The notes below the pieces were generated by a model. It was not told the DNA's origin and searched no databases. It saw nothing but the letters and a program-made list of their open reading frames with translations. Both the position numbers and the translations under genes were made by a program. This document shows, piece by piece, positions 1-10,238 of a stretch of 39,261 nucleotides of DNA. The DNA is taken from positions 1 to 39,261 of the forward strand of contig JACDHZ010000004.1 in the NCBI GenBank assembly GCA_013820755.1, written 5' to 3'. This stretch comes from Chthoniobacterales bacterium (GTDB lineage Bacteria; Verrucomicrobiota; Verrucomicrobiia; Chthoniobacterales; UBA10450). The first letter of the stretch is position 1, and every line of letters begins with the position of its first letter.

Positions 1-94
1 CGAAAAGCACGAGCCCAGGCCCAAGTTGTTCAAAGCAGACTCTCCAGTCCTCATCGGTTGCGACATTCTCCATGACCTTTTCAGGGTCTTTCAT
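1..94 (-). CDS. Partial N-terminus of a putative sigma-70/ECF-like sigma factor, running off the left edge
   Basis: Minus-strand reading gives MKDPEKVMENVATDEDWRVCFEQLGPGLVLF..., resembling sigma-70 family N-termini (DW..CFE..GP.L.LFAR). Only about 31 codons visible; the open frame continues upstream to about 190. Confidence 0.35.
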   Translation of the reverse strand, partial: MKDPEKVMENVATDEDWRVCFEQLGPGLVLF

Positions 95-351
95 ATGGAG
101 ACGTCGCCACACCAGGAATTTGTCTATCGAATCAGCTGCCTCCCAGTTTTCACGCAAACTCACGATTACGGTGGCATGCGCGATGCTCACGAGGCGGAGG
201 CTGTACAAACCGGCTCAAAAAGTTGCGAACTTTTCCTTCTCCATCCCCGTATCATCTGCTGAGCGTTGAGGAAGTTTGAAACCGATTGTAGCTTTTTCTA
301 GTTTTTCCAGATGCGGAATAATGATGAGCGGCAAGATGCATCATCTTTGAC

Positions 352-1137
352 ATGAACGTGCGTAAGCGAAACATCCACCGCAAGCCAACGACTGGCAGGG
401 GTTCGATTGCGCTTTCGCGGAATGGAAGCCCGACGACACCTAAGGGACGGGCAACGTTGCCCACGGCGCGCGCAAAATCGTTGCGAATCGTTATTGCGGA
501 TGACCATGTTTTAATCCGAGAGCTCGTGGCGAGCATGGTGTCAGGAAAAGCGCCGTCTTGCGACGTCGTTGCCGAAGCCGGCACAGCGGCGGAGGCGATC
601 GCGGCGTGTAGGGAACACCTCCCCGATCTTCTCGTCCTGGACGTTAACATGCCGGGTCGCACTGGCGTTGACGCAGTGCCCGACATCAAGAAGGCGTCGC
701 CGAAAACACGTATCCTGCTCTGCTGCGGAACGGTCACGGAGCGGGAGCTTTTGGCTGCTTTGCAGGCTGGCGCCGATGGGTTCATGGAGAAGAGCAATAG
801 CCGTGCGGAGTTTTTGAATGCGATCGAACAGGTCGCGCGCGGCGAGAATTACCTCTGCACCAAGAGCGTTAACATCTTATCAAAAGTGATGCGGGAGACG
901 CCGAACGAGCGTTCGGGGCGCGAAGGCAAAAGCCCACTGACCGCCCGCGAGAAGGAGATTATCAGACTCATCGCGGCAGGACGCAGCAGCAAAGAGATTG
1001 CGACCAAGCTATTTCTTAGCGTGTCGACGGTGGAAACTCACCGGGCGAACCTGATGACGAAAATCGAAGCTCATAATGTGGCTCAACTGGTCCGCTACGC
1101 GCTTGATAACGGCTTGATGGATCCCGCAGCGCCGTAG
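352..1137 (+). CDS. NarL/FixJ-type response regulator (REC + LuxR HTH)
   Basis: ORF with LRIVIADDHVLIRELV...DLLVLDVNMPGRTGVD and C-terminal LTAREKEIIRLIAAGRSSKEIATKLFLSVSTVETHRANLMTKI. Confidence 0.93.
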   Translation: MNVRKRNIHRKPTTGRGSIALSRNGSPTTPKGRATLPTARAKSLRIVIADDHVLIRELVASMVSGKAPSCDVVAEAGTAAEAIAACREHLPDLLVLDVNMPGRTGVDAVPDIKKASPKTRILLCCGTVTERELLAALQAGADGFMEKSNSRAEFLNAIEQVARGENYLCTKSVNILSKVMRETPNERSGREGKSPLTAREKEIIRLIAAGRSSKEIATKLFLSVSTVETHRANLMTKIEAHNVAQLVRYALDNGLMDPAAP

Positions 1138-1170
1138 CCAGGCCGCCGTGGTGCAGAAGTTCTCGATGAC

Positions 1171-2546
1171 TTGGGCGCTCGATGCTCACCGCCATCGAGA
1201 ACACAACACGCTCAAAAAGGAGTGAAGCGCTCGAGTAAGCAGAAGGGAGCTACGGTACGGGTGGAAGCGACCAGCCGCAGGGAGCCTGCCCGCTATATTA
1301 ACCCTCCTCCTGACGAAGCCGCGTCGGCAGCGAACAATACAAGCCCGGCAGCCGGCCCCGCTCTTCGGGAGATTCGCCCTCTCAGTCCATTGGCGGCAAA
1401 GGTTCTCCTGGTTGAAGATGACTCGGCTCAGGCGAATCCACTGCTGAACCTGCTGCGTGCCCGGCTGCCAAGTGGTTCATCCGCCACGCACGCTATTTCG
1501 CTAGCGGAGGCTCTCAGGCGTATCGCAACCGACCGCTTTGATGTCGTCCTCCTCGATCTCGGCCTTCCCGATAGCGATGGGATGGCAACACTCGAAGCAG
1601 TGCGAAGCGCGAACTCCGAGATCGCGGTCATCATTCTCACAGGCAGGGAGGACGATGAGTTGGTTCGAATGGCCGTTCGACTTGGTACGCGAGCGGGACT
1701 GATATTCACGAGCTAAAAAATGCTGAGGAAGAGTATGGGGCTATACCCGCCAGGAGTTGATCGGGCTCCACTCTGCAGAGATCGTGCATCCCGACGATAA
1801 GGCGAAAACCGCGACATTCGTCGAAGAGATGGTCGCGGGAAAAACTACCCGCGATTTTAGAAATCAGTGGGTGCGGAAAGATGGCACCATATTCCGTCTC
1901 ACACGATCTGCGGACTCCGCTCAAGGCAATCAGAGGCTTTTCGAGCATTCTCAAGGAAAGCCACGCGACGGATCTGAGTTCGGCCGCGGCCAGGTATCTG
2001 GAGAACATTGACAAAGGAGCGCGAGAAATGGAGCAGCTGGTCGATGGCCTCCTAGCGTTTTCGAAACTTGGCTGGGACGCGCTGCATCCGCGGCAGATCG
2101 AGATGCGCAGCTTGGTGGACGCTGCGCTCGTGATGCTCGGTAGCATGCGCGGCGATCGCGAAGTACAGATCACGATCGAGAATATGCAGTCGTGCCGGGC
2201 GGACAAAACATTATTGCAGCAGGTCTGGGTAAATCTGCTTTCAAACGCGTTGAAATATACCCGCGATCGCAGCCCAGCCGTGATCACGATTGGCTCGATC
2301 CGTGAGAAGAATACCAACGTGTTTTTTGTTGAGGACAACGGCGTCGGTTTCGACTCGAAATACGCAGACACGTTGTTCGGCGTTTTCCAGCGACTGCACC
2401 GTACCGAAGACTACGAAGGAACGGGAGTCGGCCTAGCGCTCGTGCAGAGGATTATCCACAGGCACGGCGGCCGCATCTGGGCCGAAGCAAAGCAAGGCGT
2501 CGGTGCAACCTTCTTCTTCACGCTCGGCGAACCAGTGACTAGCTAG
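1171..2546 (+). pseudogene. Collapsed hybrid sensor kinase: REC, PAS and HisKA/HATPase pieces in three different frames
   Basis: REC (KVLLVEDD...DVVLLDLGLPDSDG...VIILTGRE) in the frame of 1171..1716; PAS (GYTRQELIGLHSAEIVHPDD...NQWVRKDGTIF) in the frame of 1757..2011; HisKA/HATPase (YSVSHDLRTPLKAIRGFS...NLLSNALKYT...VEDNGVGFD...GTGVGLALVQRIIHRHGGRIWAE) in the frame of 1881..2546. Confidence 0.75.
1881..2546 (+). CDS. Possible surviving histidine kinase core (HisKA + HATPase_c), a fragment of the locus above
   Basis: Uninterrupted ORF with H-box SVSHDLRTPL, N-box and G-boxes; the start falls inside former PAS coding sequence. Confidence 0.6.
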   Translation: MAPYSVSHDLRTPLKAIRGFSSILKESHATDLSSAAARYLENIDKGAREMEQLVDGLLAFSKLGWDALHPRQIEMRSLVDAALVMLGSMRGDREVQITIENMQSCRADKTLLQQVWVNLLSNALKYTRDRSPAVITIGSIREKNTNVFFVEDNGVGFDSKYADTLFGVFQRLHRTEDYEGTGVGLALVQRIIHRHGGRIWAEAKQGVGATFFFTLGEPVTS

Positions 2547-2601
2547 ACAGCTACGTGCACTCAGCCAAATAGCCGCTCAGTCGAGCCCTGAGCACCTGCG
2601 G

Positions 2602-4966
2602 CTAAAATTTGATGGTTAGTCCGCCGTAGTAGTTCCTGCCGTACGCCGGCACGATTCCCTCATCGCGAATCTCCCCAAAGTAGTCTTCGTCCAACAAGTT
2701 GTTAATCCCCGCGATCACTCCGAGTCGGCCATCCCAGACCTTGATCTCCGCCGAGAGATCCCATACCACATGGGAAGGGATAAAATGGGAGAGCGTGTTA
2801 TTCGCGTCGGCATACGAGTCGTCGACGAATGTGCCGAGAAGACCCACTTTGACAGCTTCTTTGCAACGGTAAATTCCTCCGACTTTGAACTGGTAGCCCG
2901 GAGCGTAAGTCGTAACGAATCCCTTGTTCGGCCCCGACGTGAATTCCGTGTCCAGTAACGTGATATTGCCGTACAAGTTGAACCGGCCATAAGGGCTCTC
3001 CGCACCTTCGTTAATCATCGCGAGAAGATCGAGCTCTGCCGCCGCTTCAAATCCCGCGTAGCGCGCATCCCCAACGTTTCCCGTTGAGGAGAAGGTGCCG
3101 TTCTCGTTTGTGATCGTAATGTCACCAATCTGATCCTCAAAATTAAAATAGAACCCGCCGACGTCAAAAGTCAGATAAGGCAGTGGCTTACCCCGAAGTC
3201 CCAGCTCGAATTGCAACGAGTGACCTTCTTCTAGATCGCCATTCACGATGCTGCCGGGACCTGTCGGGACGAGTTCCCCGTAGGTGCGCGGCCTGTAAGC
3301 TTGCGCAACCGTCCCATAAATTTCCAATTTCGGTGGACCTCCCGCACTGACTGTAGGTATAACTCTCTTAACAGTCTTACCATCGCCTGCGCCCGGCGAG
3401 CCGGAGATTACCTCTTGTCCATCGATAAGAATGTAGGCCGCCCCCATGCTGGAAAGCAGCACGAATGAGAAGTCCGAACTCGATAATAATTCGCCCGCTG
3501 GCTTGGTGGTATTAACGCTCTCGTTCAGGCTTTGCTGTAAGAATTCCAAGCGCACTCCAGGTGTGATCGACAGCCTGCCGAAGCGAAATCGATTCTCGGC
3601 AGATCGATCCGTCATATGTCTCGCCCGTATTGAACCGGCGCAGAACGCCTTCTTCTGCGTCTGGAGTTGCCCCGCGTTCGTCGCTCCGATCCTGGATTGC
3701 GTGGTAGAAATAAAGGCCGCCCGCTAAAGTCGAGGTATCTCCGAGGAAGTTATAGTCGTGACGCAGGCGTAGTTCAGCCCCTTGTGTCCAGTCCTCGCGC
3801 AGCTGGATGTCATTAGTGCTGGCATCGGAACCGGGCTCCGGATTGGGATCGGGCGCGATGCCAAAGTCGCCGCCACGCTGGCGTTTGCTAAACCGCGAAA
3901 GGTATCCGACGAAAGCTTTAATATCCAGCTGTGTGAAGACCGAAATGAACTTCTGATACTCGAGTACGGCATAGTAGCGCTCGAGCCGGAAACGATCGAA
4001 GAAGCGGGTCGTAACGTTACGATCTACGTCGTATAGCGCGATGCCTGGGACAAGGAGGCCATCCTCATCGAAAACGGGAACAGCTATCAGGCCACCAGGT
4101 TCGCCATGTTCCTCTTCATAGGCGTCAAGGGTGAGAATCAGACGGCTATCAGAGCTGACATCGTAAACAAGCTTAAGGCTTCCTGCGTTGACCTCGTAGT
4201 CGCTGTTCGCCCGAAAACCATCGCGTTTGCGATGATCGTAGTAGCCGTAGTAGCCGAGCGAACCGACCGTGCCGTCGACCGACGTGAAGTTCTGGAACAG
4301 CTCATCCGATCCGAAAACGTTCTTGGTTAAGAACTCGAACGACTTATCACGCCGCGGCATTTTCGTGACGAAGTTGATGGCGCCGCCAGGTTGCGGTCCG
4401 AACTGCAGCGACGCGCCAGCACGTATAAACTCGATCCGGTCGACTGCGTCCAGGATTGGCGCGTAATGCGACTCCGGGAAACCGAATTGCTCGTTTTTTA
4501 TGGAGACGCCGTCCTTCAGCATCTGCGTGGACTCACTGCGCTGGGAGTCCAGGCCGCGATAACCAATGTTGATAATCGGTGAAGAGGGCTCTTCACTCAC
4601 CAGCAGTCCGGGTGTGGTCGCGAATGCTTCGCGATAATTGTTATTCGCGATCGAGGGGAATTCCTCCGGTTTGATAAACGAGGTTTTCTTCCCGGCATTG
4701 ATTCGAGTTCCCTCCACGTCCGGGAGCGCGGGATATTCAACGGGTGTCACCTCAAACCCGCGCACCACGATGGATTCGCTTGTGTCCGCGCCGCAGGTGC
4801 TGTCAGTGGGTCGCCCGTATTCAGCTCCACCGGTAGAAGCCGGATCTACGCTGCCCGGAGTAGTATCTTGCCCAAGAGCGGGAGAAGCCAACGGGAGCGT
4901 CGCGGCAAGCAACAGCCCTATACAGCGCGACTTAAGGCAGCGGGAATGCATCCGCGGACCGAACAC
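2602..4966 (-). pseudogene. TonB-dependent receptor (FecA-like siderophore/iron receptor) split by one frameshift
   Basis: ORF 3512..4966 carries signal peptide, plug and early barrel (SPIINIGYRGLDSQRSEST...AGASLQFGPQPGGAINFVTKMP); ORF 2602..3615 continues the barrel (AENRFRFGRLSITPGVRLEFL... to the C-terminal YGRNYYGGLTIKF). Frame switch near 3600. Confidence 0.8.
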
Positions 4967-4993
4967 GACGGCATTTCTCCTGACAAGCTAAAA

Positions 4994-5009
4994 ATTACAT
5001 TTTTGTAAT
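4994..5009. promoter_or_regulatory. Inverted repeat ATTACA-TTTT-TGTAAT, candidate operator of the TonB receptor
   Basis: Perfect 6-bp arms with a 4-bp spacer, 28 bp upstream of the receptor ORF start at 4966. Confidence 0.45.
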
Positions 5010-5042
5010 AAAATCGCCAGGCCGATCCTTGCCCCGAAGCTA

Positions 5043-5079
5043 AGAAAACCCGTCGGCTGGTAGCCAAACGGGCTTTCTC
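5043..5079 (-). terminator. Intrinsic terminator-like hairpin on the minus strand
   Basis: Minus strand AAAGCCCGTTTGGCTACCAGCCGACGGGTTTTCTTA: CCCGT/ACGGG and GGCT/AGCC nested stems followed by TTTTCTT. Confidence 0.6.
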
Positions 5080-5240
5080 GCTTCCGAGGGGGAAAGTGCT
5101 GAGGGAATTCCCCGGCTCTCGATTGCTTCCGGCGTATCAGGATCGACGCACCGCAGCAAGCCTTTTCTCGCTTGAACTAGCGCTCTTCGCGTAGGCAAAG
5201 ATTCTGGGGGATGACAGCCCACTCTCGCACTCCCACATTG
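5045..5240 (-). ncRNA. Candidate structured non-coding RNA or leader ending at the intrinsic terminator
   Basis: Minus strand shows an outer stem GGGAGUGC/GCACUUUCCC, then GAG/CUC, GGG/CCC and CCCC/GGGG pairing, internal hairpins CGCU-AGUUCA-AGCG and UUGCU..GGUG/CGCC..AGCAA, then the terminator. Folded by eye only. Confidence 0.4.
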
Positions 5241-5248
5241 GGAGAACA

Positions 5249-5809
5249 GTGGGGATATCCGACGACACGTTGCCGACTGGCCATGCCGGCATTGCCCAGC
5301 GACTGGCATTGGGCCCGAGGCTAGCACAAGGTGCTTACATCAGCCCAGGCGCGACTCTGGTTGGCGATGTCTCGTTAGGTGAAGACTCGAGCGTCTGGTA
5401 CAACGCAGTGCTTCGGGGCGACATCAATCGCATCGTAGTCGGCGCGCGATCGAACATTCAGGATGGCGCAGTCGTTCACCTGGCAGACGATTTTCCCGCG
5501 CTGATCGGCGAACTCGTGACTGTCGGCCATACTGCTGTCGTGCACGCCTGCACCGTTGGTGACGAGGTGCTTATTGGCATGGGTGCGATCATCCTCGACG
5601 GCGCAGAGATCGGCGCGCGTTCGATTATCGGTGCTAATGCGCTTGTGACACGCGGAACGAAAATCCCGCCGGGGTCGTTGGTACTCGGTTCGCCAGCAAC
5701 GGTCGCACGGCGATTATCAGCCGCTGAGCAATCGGATATTCAGCGCTGGGCACTGAAGTATGTCCAAACAGCGAAGTTGTTTCGGGAGCATTACGCGCAC
5801 GTTAGATAG
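5249..5809 (+). CDS. Gamma-carbonic anhydrase family protein (left-handed beta-helix hexapeptide)
   Basis: YISPGATLVGDVSLGEDSSVWYNAVLRGDINRIVVGARSNIQDGAVVHL...VTVGHTAVVHACTVGDEVLIGMGAIILDGAEIG; GTG start. Confidence 0.93.
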   Translation: MGISDDTLPTGHAGIAQRLALGPRLAQGAYISPGATLVGDVSLGEDSSVWYNAVLRGDINRIVVGARSNIQDGAVVHLADDFPALIGELVTVGHTAVVHACTVGDEVLIGMGAIILDGAEIGARSIIGANALVTRGTKIPPGSLVLGSPATVARRLSAAEQSDIQRWALKYVQTAKLFREHYAHVR

Positions 5810-5840
5810 CCGCCGGACGGCGACGTCAGCAGATAACCCT

Positions 5841-6947
5841 TCAACTGCGCCGTAACAGGGAGGTCAGTTCCTTCGCGCGTTCACGCAGCAGCTCCCCTGC
5901 GCGCGACATTGCATCGACAGATGTGATGCCGGGCCGCATAAGTGTGAGCACCGCATCGAACATGTCTTCTCCTGCCGTTGCGCTTCCTACCAGCGCGTAA
6001 ACGCGTTTGCCAGCCGCGCGGGCCAGACGCGCGACGCCGGCAGGTGCTTTTCCCTCCTGCGTCTGCGAGTCGAGACGCCCTTCTCCCGTAACGACAATGT
6101 CGGCACCTTTGATCGCTGAAGCGAGCCCAACCGCCTCGGCCACTACGTCAAATCCGCTGCGAATCGTCGCACCGCAAAAGCTCACGAGACCGAAGCCGAG
6201 ACCGCCCGCCGCGCCGCCGCCAGGTTCTTTGCGGAGATCGACCCCGAGTTCCGTCGCCACCACGTCCGCTAACCGTGCAAGCGCACTTTCCAACACCTCG
6301 CGTTGTTCACCGTGAGCTCCTTTTTGTCGGGAGAAGAGATGCGTCGCGCCGCGTGGTCCGAGCAACGGATTGCCAACGTCAGATGCGGCAATGATAGGTG
6401 GGAGGCTCAGGCCTGAAGGCACTTCTATGTTAATGACGCGCAACAATTCGGAGACACGACCGCTAAGCTCGCTTCCCCTCGAATCCAGAAACCGGAATCC
6501 GAGCGCGCGCGCCATGCCGACACCGCCATCGTTCGTCGCACTGCCGCCAAGCCCCACGATGATCTGCCTTACGCCGCGCCCCGCTGCATCGAGGAGCATC
6601 TCGCCGACGCCGAACGAACTCGCCGCATCGGGATCGCGCTCGTCCGGCGCAATCCTCCAAAGGCCTAGGGCGTCGCTCGTCTCAACGACTGCGCAGAAGG
6701 GAACCGTGGTAATGCAATAACGCGCGGAAACTCTCGCACCATTCGCATCCTTCACATCGCACCGGGCCCAGACTCCGCGGCGAGCACGACAGAACACCTC
6801 CGCCGTTCCCTCGCCCCCATCGGCAACAGGGAGAACAGTGATCTCCGCCTCTGGCATCCCCTCGCGAATGCCTTCCGCAATCTTTGCGCCCGCTCCGGTC
6901 GCGGTTAAGGAACCCTTAAATTTATCGGACGCGACGAGAATTCGCAT
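5841..6947 (-). CDS. Glycerate kinase
   Basis: MRILVASDKFKGSLTATGAGAKIAEGIREGMP...VADGGEGTAE...IIVGLGGSATNDGGVGMARALGFRF...VTGEGRLDSQTQEGKAP. Confidence 0.95.
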   Translation of the reverse strand: MRILVASDKFKGSLTATGAGAKIAEGIREGMPEAEITVLPVADGGEGTAEVFCRARRGVWARCDVKDANGARVSARYCITTVPFCAVVETSDALGLWRIAPDERDPDAASSFGVGEMLLDAAGRGVRQIIVGLGGSATNDGGVGMARALGFRFLDSRGSELSGRVSELLRVINIEVPSGLSLPPIIAASDVGNPLLGPRGATHLFSRQKGAHGEQREVLESALARLADVVATELGVDLRKEPGGGAAGGLGFGLVSFCGATIRSGFDVVAEAVGLASAIKGADIVVTGEGRLDSQTQEGKAPAGVARLARAAGKRVYALVGSATAGEDMFDAVLTLMRPGITSVDAMSRAGELLRERAKELTSLLRRS

Positions 6948-6979
6948 GGCGCGAAGGCATGCAGTCTCTTCTGATAGAG

Positions 6980-7894
6980 CTAACGATCCCGCGCCGCATA
7001 CTCAAGCGCCCCACTGAAGTCAAACCGTTTCAGCTGTGCCGCGAGCTCTGGATCATTTGCAGCTTCGATCAGCCGCTCGTCGTGCAACAAATCGATCAAG
7101 CGCCCTTCTGAGATCATGTGAGCGATCTCAGGATCTGCGCGTAAAGCAAGAATCTTCGGGCTGTCAGCAAGCTCTTGGACGCCGGGGTATGCCATGAACC
7201 TACGTGCGCGTTCTGGTTGAGCGAATACTCCGCCGACTTTCGCCAGCGTGTCGTAGACCCCTGTGGGCAACACGTCTGTTTGCTTGACTACATCGCCGAC
7301 GGCTCCGAGTTCCACCGACTTCTTCAAACGAGCTAACGACATGACGAGCGAGTTCTCGTCTGCGACCGCGCTTACCGCCCGGCGCGTCGGAGCGGCTGAT
7401 CGCGCCGGACCCTCCTCGAATCTCGGAAGGTTTGTCGGAGCTATTGCATTCACCTGCGCTTCGGCCACTGCGCCCAGGGAACGTACGCCGACTACCATCA
7501 CCCAAAGCAAAAACGCGCCGAAGAATAGTCCAAGAATTCCGCCCGCCGCTCCGTAGATCAGGCGAATCGTTCGGCACTCCTGCTGACCGGTCCGCTTGAA
7601 CAGGATACGGCCGACGCTGGTGATCACCGAATACACAATCAGCGCGAGAATCGCGCCGCCGACCATCGAGATCAGGAAGTCCGGAATCTTAAGTAGCGGC
7701 CGCAACATCGGCAAAAGTAGACGGCCGCCGAAAACCGCTGCCGAGTATGCGGCGACAACCGCTGCAATGCGCACCAGTTGCCGTGGTAATCCAAGTCGCC
7801 AGCCACGCGCGATCTCGAATAAAACTAAAACCACCGCGAATGAGACGAACAAGGCCTGCCAAAGCGGAGATGGCGTAACCAGATCGGGTTTCAC
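6980..7894 (-). CDS. CvpA family membrane protein
   Basis: Hydrophobic N-terminus [35 protein letters not shown]...[19 protein letters not shown]; 4-nt overlap with aroC. Confidence 0.75.
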   Translation of the reverse strand: MKPDLVTPSPLWQALFVSFAVVLVLFEIARGWRLGLPRQLVRIAAVVAAYSAAVFGGRLLLPMLRPLLKIPDFLISMVGGAILALIVYSVITSVGRILFKRTGQQECRTIRLIYGAAGGILGLFFGAFLLWVMVVGVRSLGAVAEAQVNAIAPTNLPRFEEGPARSAAPTRRAVSAVADENSLVMSLARLKKSVELGAVGDVVKQTDVLPTGVYDTLAKVGGVFAQPERARRFMAYPGVQELADSPKILALRADPEIAHMISEGRLIDLLHDERLIEAANDPELAAQLKRFDFSGALEYAARDR

Positions 7895-8985
7895 GCCTCG
7901 GAGTCCGGGTTAATCGCACGATGCCGCAACGCGTGATCGCACAGCACCAGCGCAGCCATCGCCTCAATCATCGGCACGGCGCGCGGCAGGACACATGGAT
8001 CATGGCGGCCGCCGGCCGCGATTCTCGTCGGTTCGTGCTCTGCTGTAATTGTTTGCTGCTCTCGGGGGATTGTCGATGTCGGCTTGAAGCCAACGCGGAA
8101 CACTATGTCTTCGCCGTTCGAGATTCCTCCTTGCACGCCGCCCGAGAAGTTGGTCGTTGTCCGCACTCGGCCGTCACGCGTTTCGAACTGATCGTTATGC
8201 TCGCTGCCGCGCATTCCGGTCGCGGCAAAACCGGATCCAATCTCAAACCCCTTCGTCGCTGGCAGGCTCAGCATCGCTTTCGCGAGGTCTGCCTCAAGCT
8301 TGTCGAACACCGGTTCGCCGATCCCGGCACCAACACCGCGGATAACGCATTCGATGGTTCCTCCGACTGAATCGCGATCACCGCGCATCCGTTCGATCAA
8401 CTGCGTCATGATCTTCGCAGCCGCATTGTCCGGGCAACGAACTGCACTACGCTCAACGTCGCTGCGACTAACGCCTCGAGAAGCGATCACCGCCCTTATT
8501 TCGTGCACCTGCGTGACATAAGCGACAATGTCGAAGTTGGGGAACAGCTTGCGCAAAACCATCTGAGCGACGGCTCCCGCAGCAACACGCCCGATCGTCT
8601 CGCGTGCCGACGCGCGCCCCCCACCCTGCCAATTTCGAATACCGTATTTAGCTTCGTAAGTGTAATCGGCGTGCGACGGCCGGTAGATATTCGCGACCTT
8701 CTTGTACGCGTCGGGATCAGCGTCCTGGTTCCGAACGAGAATCGCGATCGGAGTGCCGAGTGTGCGACCTTCAAAGACGCCCGACAGAATTTCAGCGCGA
8801 TCAGCTTCGTCACGTTGCGTGACGATACTGCTTTGACCCGGCCGCCGGCGATCGAGCTCGCGCTGAATGTCAGCTTCGCTGAGCTCAATCCGCGGCGGAC
8901 AACCGTCAATCACCACGCCGATGCCGCCCCCGTGCGACTCCCCCCACGTCGTGATACGGAAGAGCTGGCCAAAGCTGTTGCCCAT
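7891..8985 (-). CDS. aroC: Chorismate synthase
   Basis: [31 protein letters not shown]...[34 protein letters not shown]...[16 protein letters not shown]. Confidence 0.97.
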   Translation of the reverse strand: MGNSFGQLFRITTWGESHGGGIGVVIDGCPPRIELSEADIQRELDRRRPGQSSIVTQRDEADRAEILSGVFEGRTLGTPIAILVRNQDADPDAYKKVANIYRPSHADYTYEAKYGIRNWQGGGRASARETIGRVAAGAVAQMVLRKLFPNFDIVAYVTQVHEIRAVIASRGVSRSDVERSAVRCPDNAAAKIMTQLIERMRGDRDSVGGTIECVIRGVGAGIGEPVFDKLEADLAKAMLSLPATKGFEIGSGFAATGMRGSEHNDQFETRDGRVRTTTNFSGGVQGGISNGEDIVFRVGFKPTSTIPREQQTITAEHEPTRIAAGGRHDPCVLPRAVPMIEAMAALVLCDHALRHRAINPDSEA

Positions 8986-9058
8986 TGCCAGGCAACGTAG
9001 CGGTCGTGCGCATAAATCACAATCCGCGCAGCGGCAGCATGTGCGACGGATGGAGCGA

Positions 9059-10219
9059 CTAGATGGCGGCCAAAGCAGTCCGGAGATCGTCCTTCAGGTC
9101 GTCTACATCTTCGACTCCCACGGACAACCGCACGAGCGAGTCAGTGATGCCGAGTGACGCGCGAGTCTCCGGCGGGATCGAGCCGTGCGTCATCAACGCT
9201 GGGTGATTCACAAGGCTTTCGACACCTCCGAGGCTCTCCGCGAGCGAGAACAGGTGCGTGTTCTCTAGGAACCGCCGTGTGCCCGCAAGGTCGGTATCGA
9301 GCACCAGTGTGACCATGCCGCCGAACCCGCGCATCTGTCTCTTTGCGAGCGAATGCTGCGCGTGGGCTTCCAAGCCGGGATACATCACCTTTGCGATCTT
9401 CTTCTCGGTGCAGAGCCAGCGCGCAATCTCGAGCGCATTCTCGGAATGACGCTCCATGCGCAGCGCCAGTGTTTTCAAGCCGCGGAGCGCGAGGAAACTA
9501 TCGAAAGGGCCCGCGATCGCTCCGACTGCATTCTGGAGGAACTGCATCTGGTCTGCGAGTTCCTTGTTCCCTCCGACCACGGCAATGCCGCCGACCATAT
9601 CCGAATGGCCGTTCAAATACTTCGTCGCTGAATGAATGACCATGTCGAACCCGAGTTCGATCGGCCGCTGCGCCCAGGGGCTCGCGAACGTATTATCCGA
9701 AACGCTAATCGCACCACGCGCGCGCGCGAATTTCGCGACGGCTGCCAGATCGATGAGCTTCAGCAGCGGATTGCTCGGCGTCTCAACCCAAACCATGCGC
9801 GTCTTTGGCCGTATCTGCTGCTCCACGGCCGCCGCATCGCTCATGTCGATGAATGTGAAATCGAGATTCGCAGAACGGCGTCGAACGCGCTCGAAAAGGC
9901 GGAACGTGCCGCCGTAAAGATCGTCGCTCACCAGGACGTGCGATCCGCTGTCAATCGTATCAAGCGCCGTCGCCATTGCAGCGAGGCCTGATGCAAATGC
10001 CCACGCACGGGTGCCGCTTTCCAGATCCGCAACGCAGCGTTCGTACGCGCTGCGCGTCGGGTTAATCGACCGCGAATAGTCGTAGCCTTTGTGGCGCCCA
10101 GGGCTCTCCTGCACGTACGTGGAGGTTTGATAGATCGGAGTCATGATCGCGCCAGTACTTGGATCGGGAGATTGGCCGGCGTGGATCACGCGCGTGGCGA
10201 AGTCGTGCTGTTTGTTCAT
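9059..10219 (-). CDS. Cystathionine gamma-synthase/gamma-lyase family PLP enzyme
   Basis: [31 protein letters not shown]...[16 protein letters not shown]...[21 protein letters not shown]...[18 protein letters not shown]. Confidence 0.95.
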   Translation of the reverse strand: MNKQHDFATRVIHAGQSPDPSTGAIMTPIYQTSTYVQESPGRHKGYDYSRSINPTRSAYERCVADLESGTRAWAFASGLAAMATALDTIDSGSHVLVSDDLYGGTFRLFERVRRRSANLDFTFIDMSDAAAVEQQIRPKTRMVWVETPSNPLLKLIDLAAVAKFARARGAISVSDNTFASPWAQRPIELGFDMVIHSATKYLNGHSDMVGGIAVVGGNKELADQMQFLQNAVGAIAGPFDSFLALRGLKTLALRMERHSENALEIARWLCTEKKIAKVMYPGLEAHAQHSLAKRQMRGFGGMVTLVLDTDLAGTRRFLENTHLFSLAESLGGVESLVNHPALMTHGSIPPETRASLGITDSLVRLSVGVEDVDDLKDDLRTALAAI

Positions 10220-10238
10220 GGTCAGGAGATCGGAACCG

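Noticed and set aside
252-797. 181-aa minus-strand ORF opposite the LuxR-type regulator
   Set aside because: Antisense shadow of the recognisable REC domain.
5040-5327. 95-aa minus-strand ORF MLASGPMPVAGQ... in the TonB/gamma-CA spacer
   Set aside because: Overlaps the gamma-CA start and ends in the terminator hairpin; no protein motif; better explained as non-coding or leader RNA.
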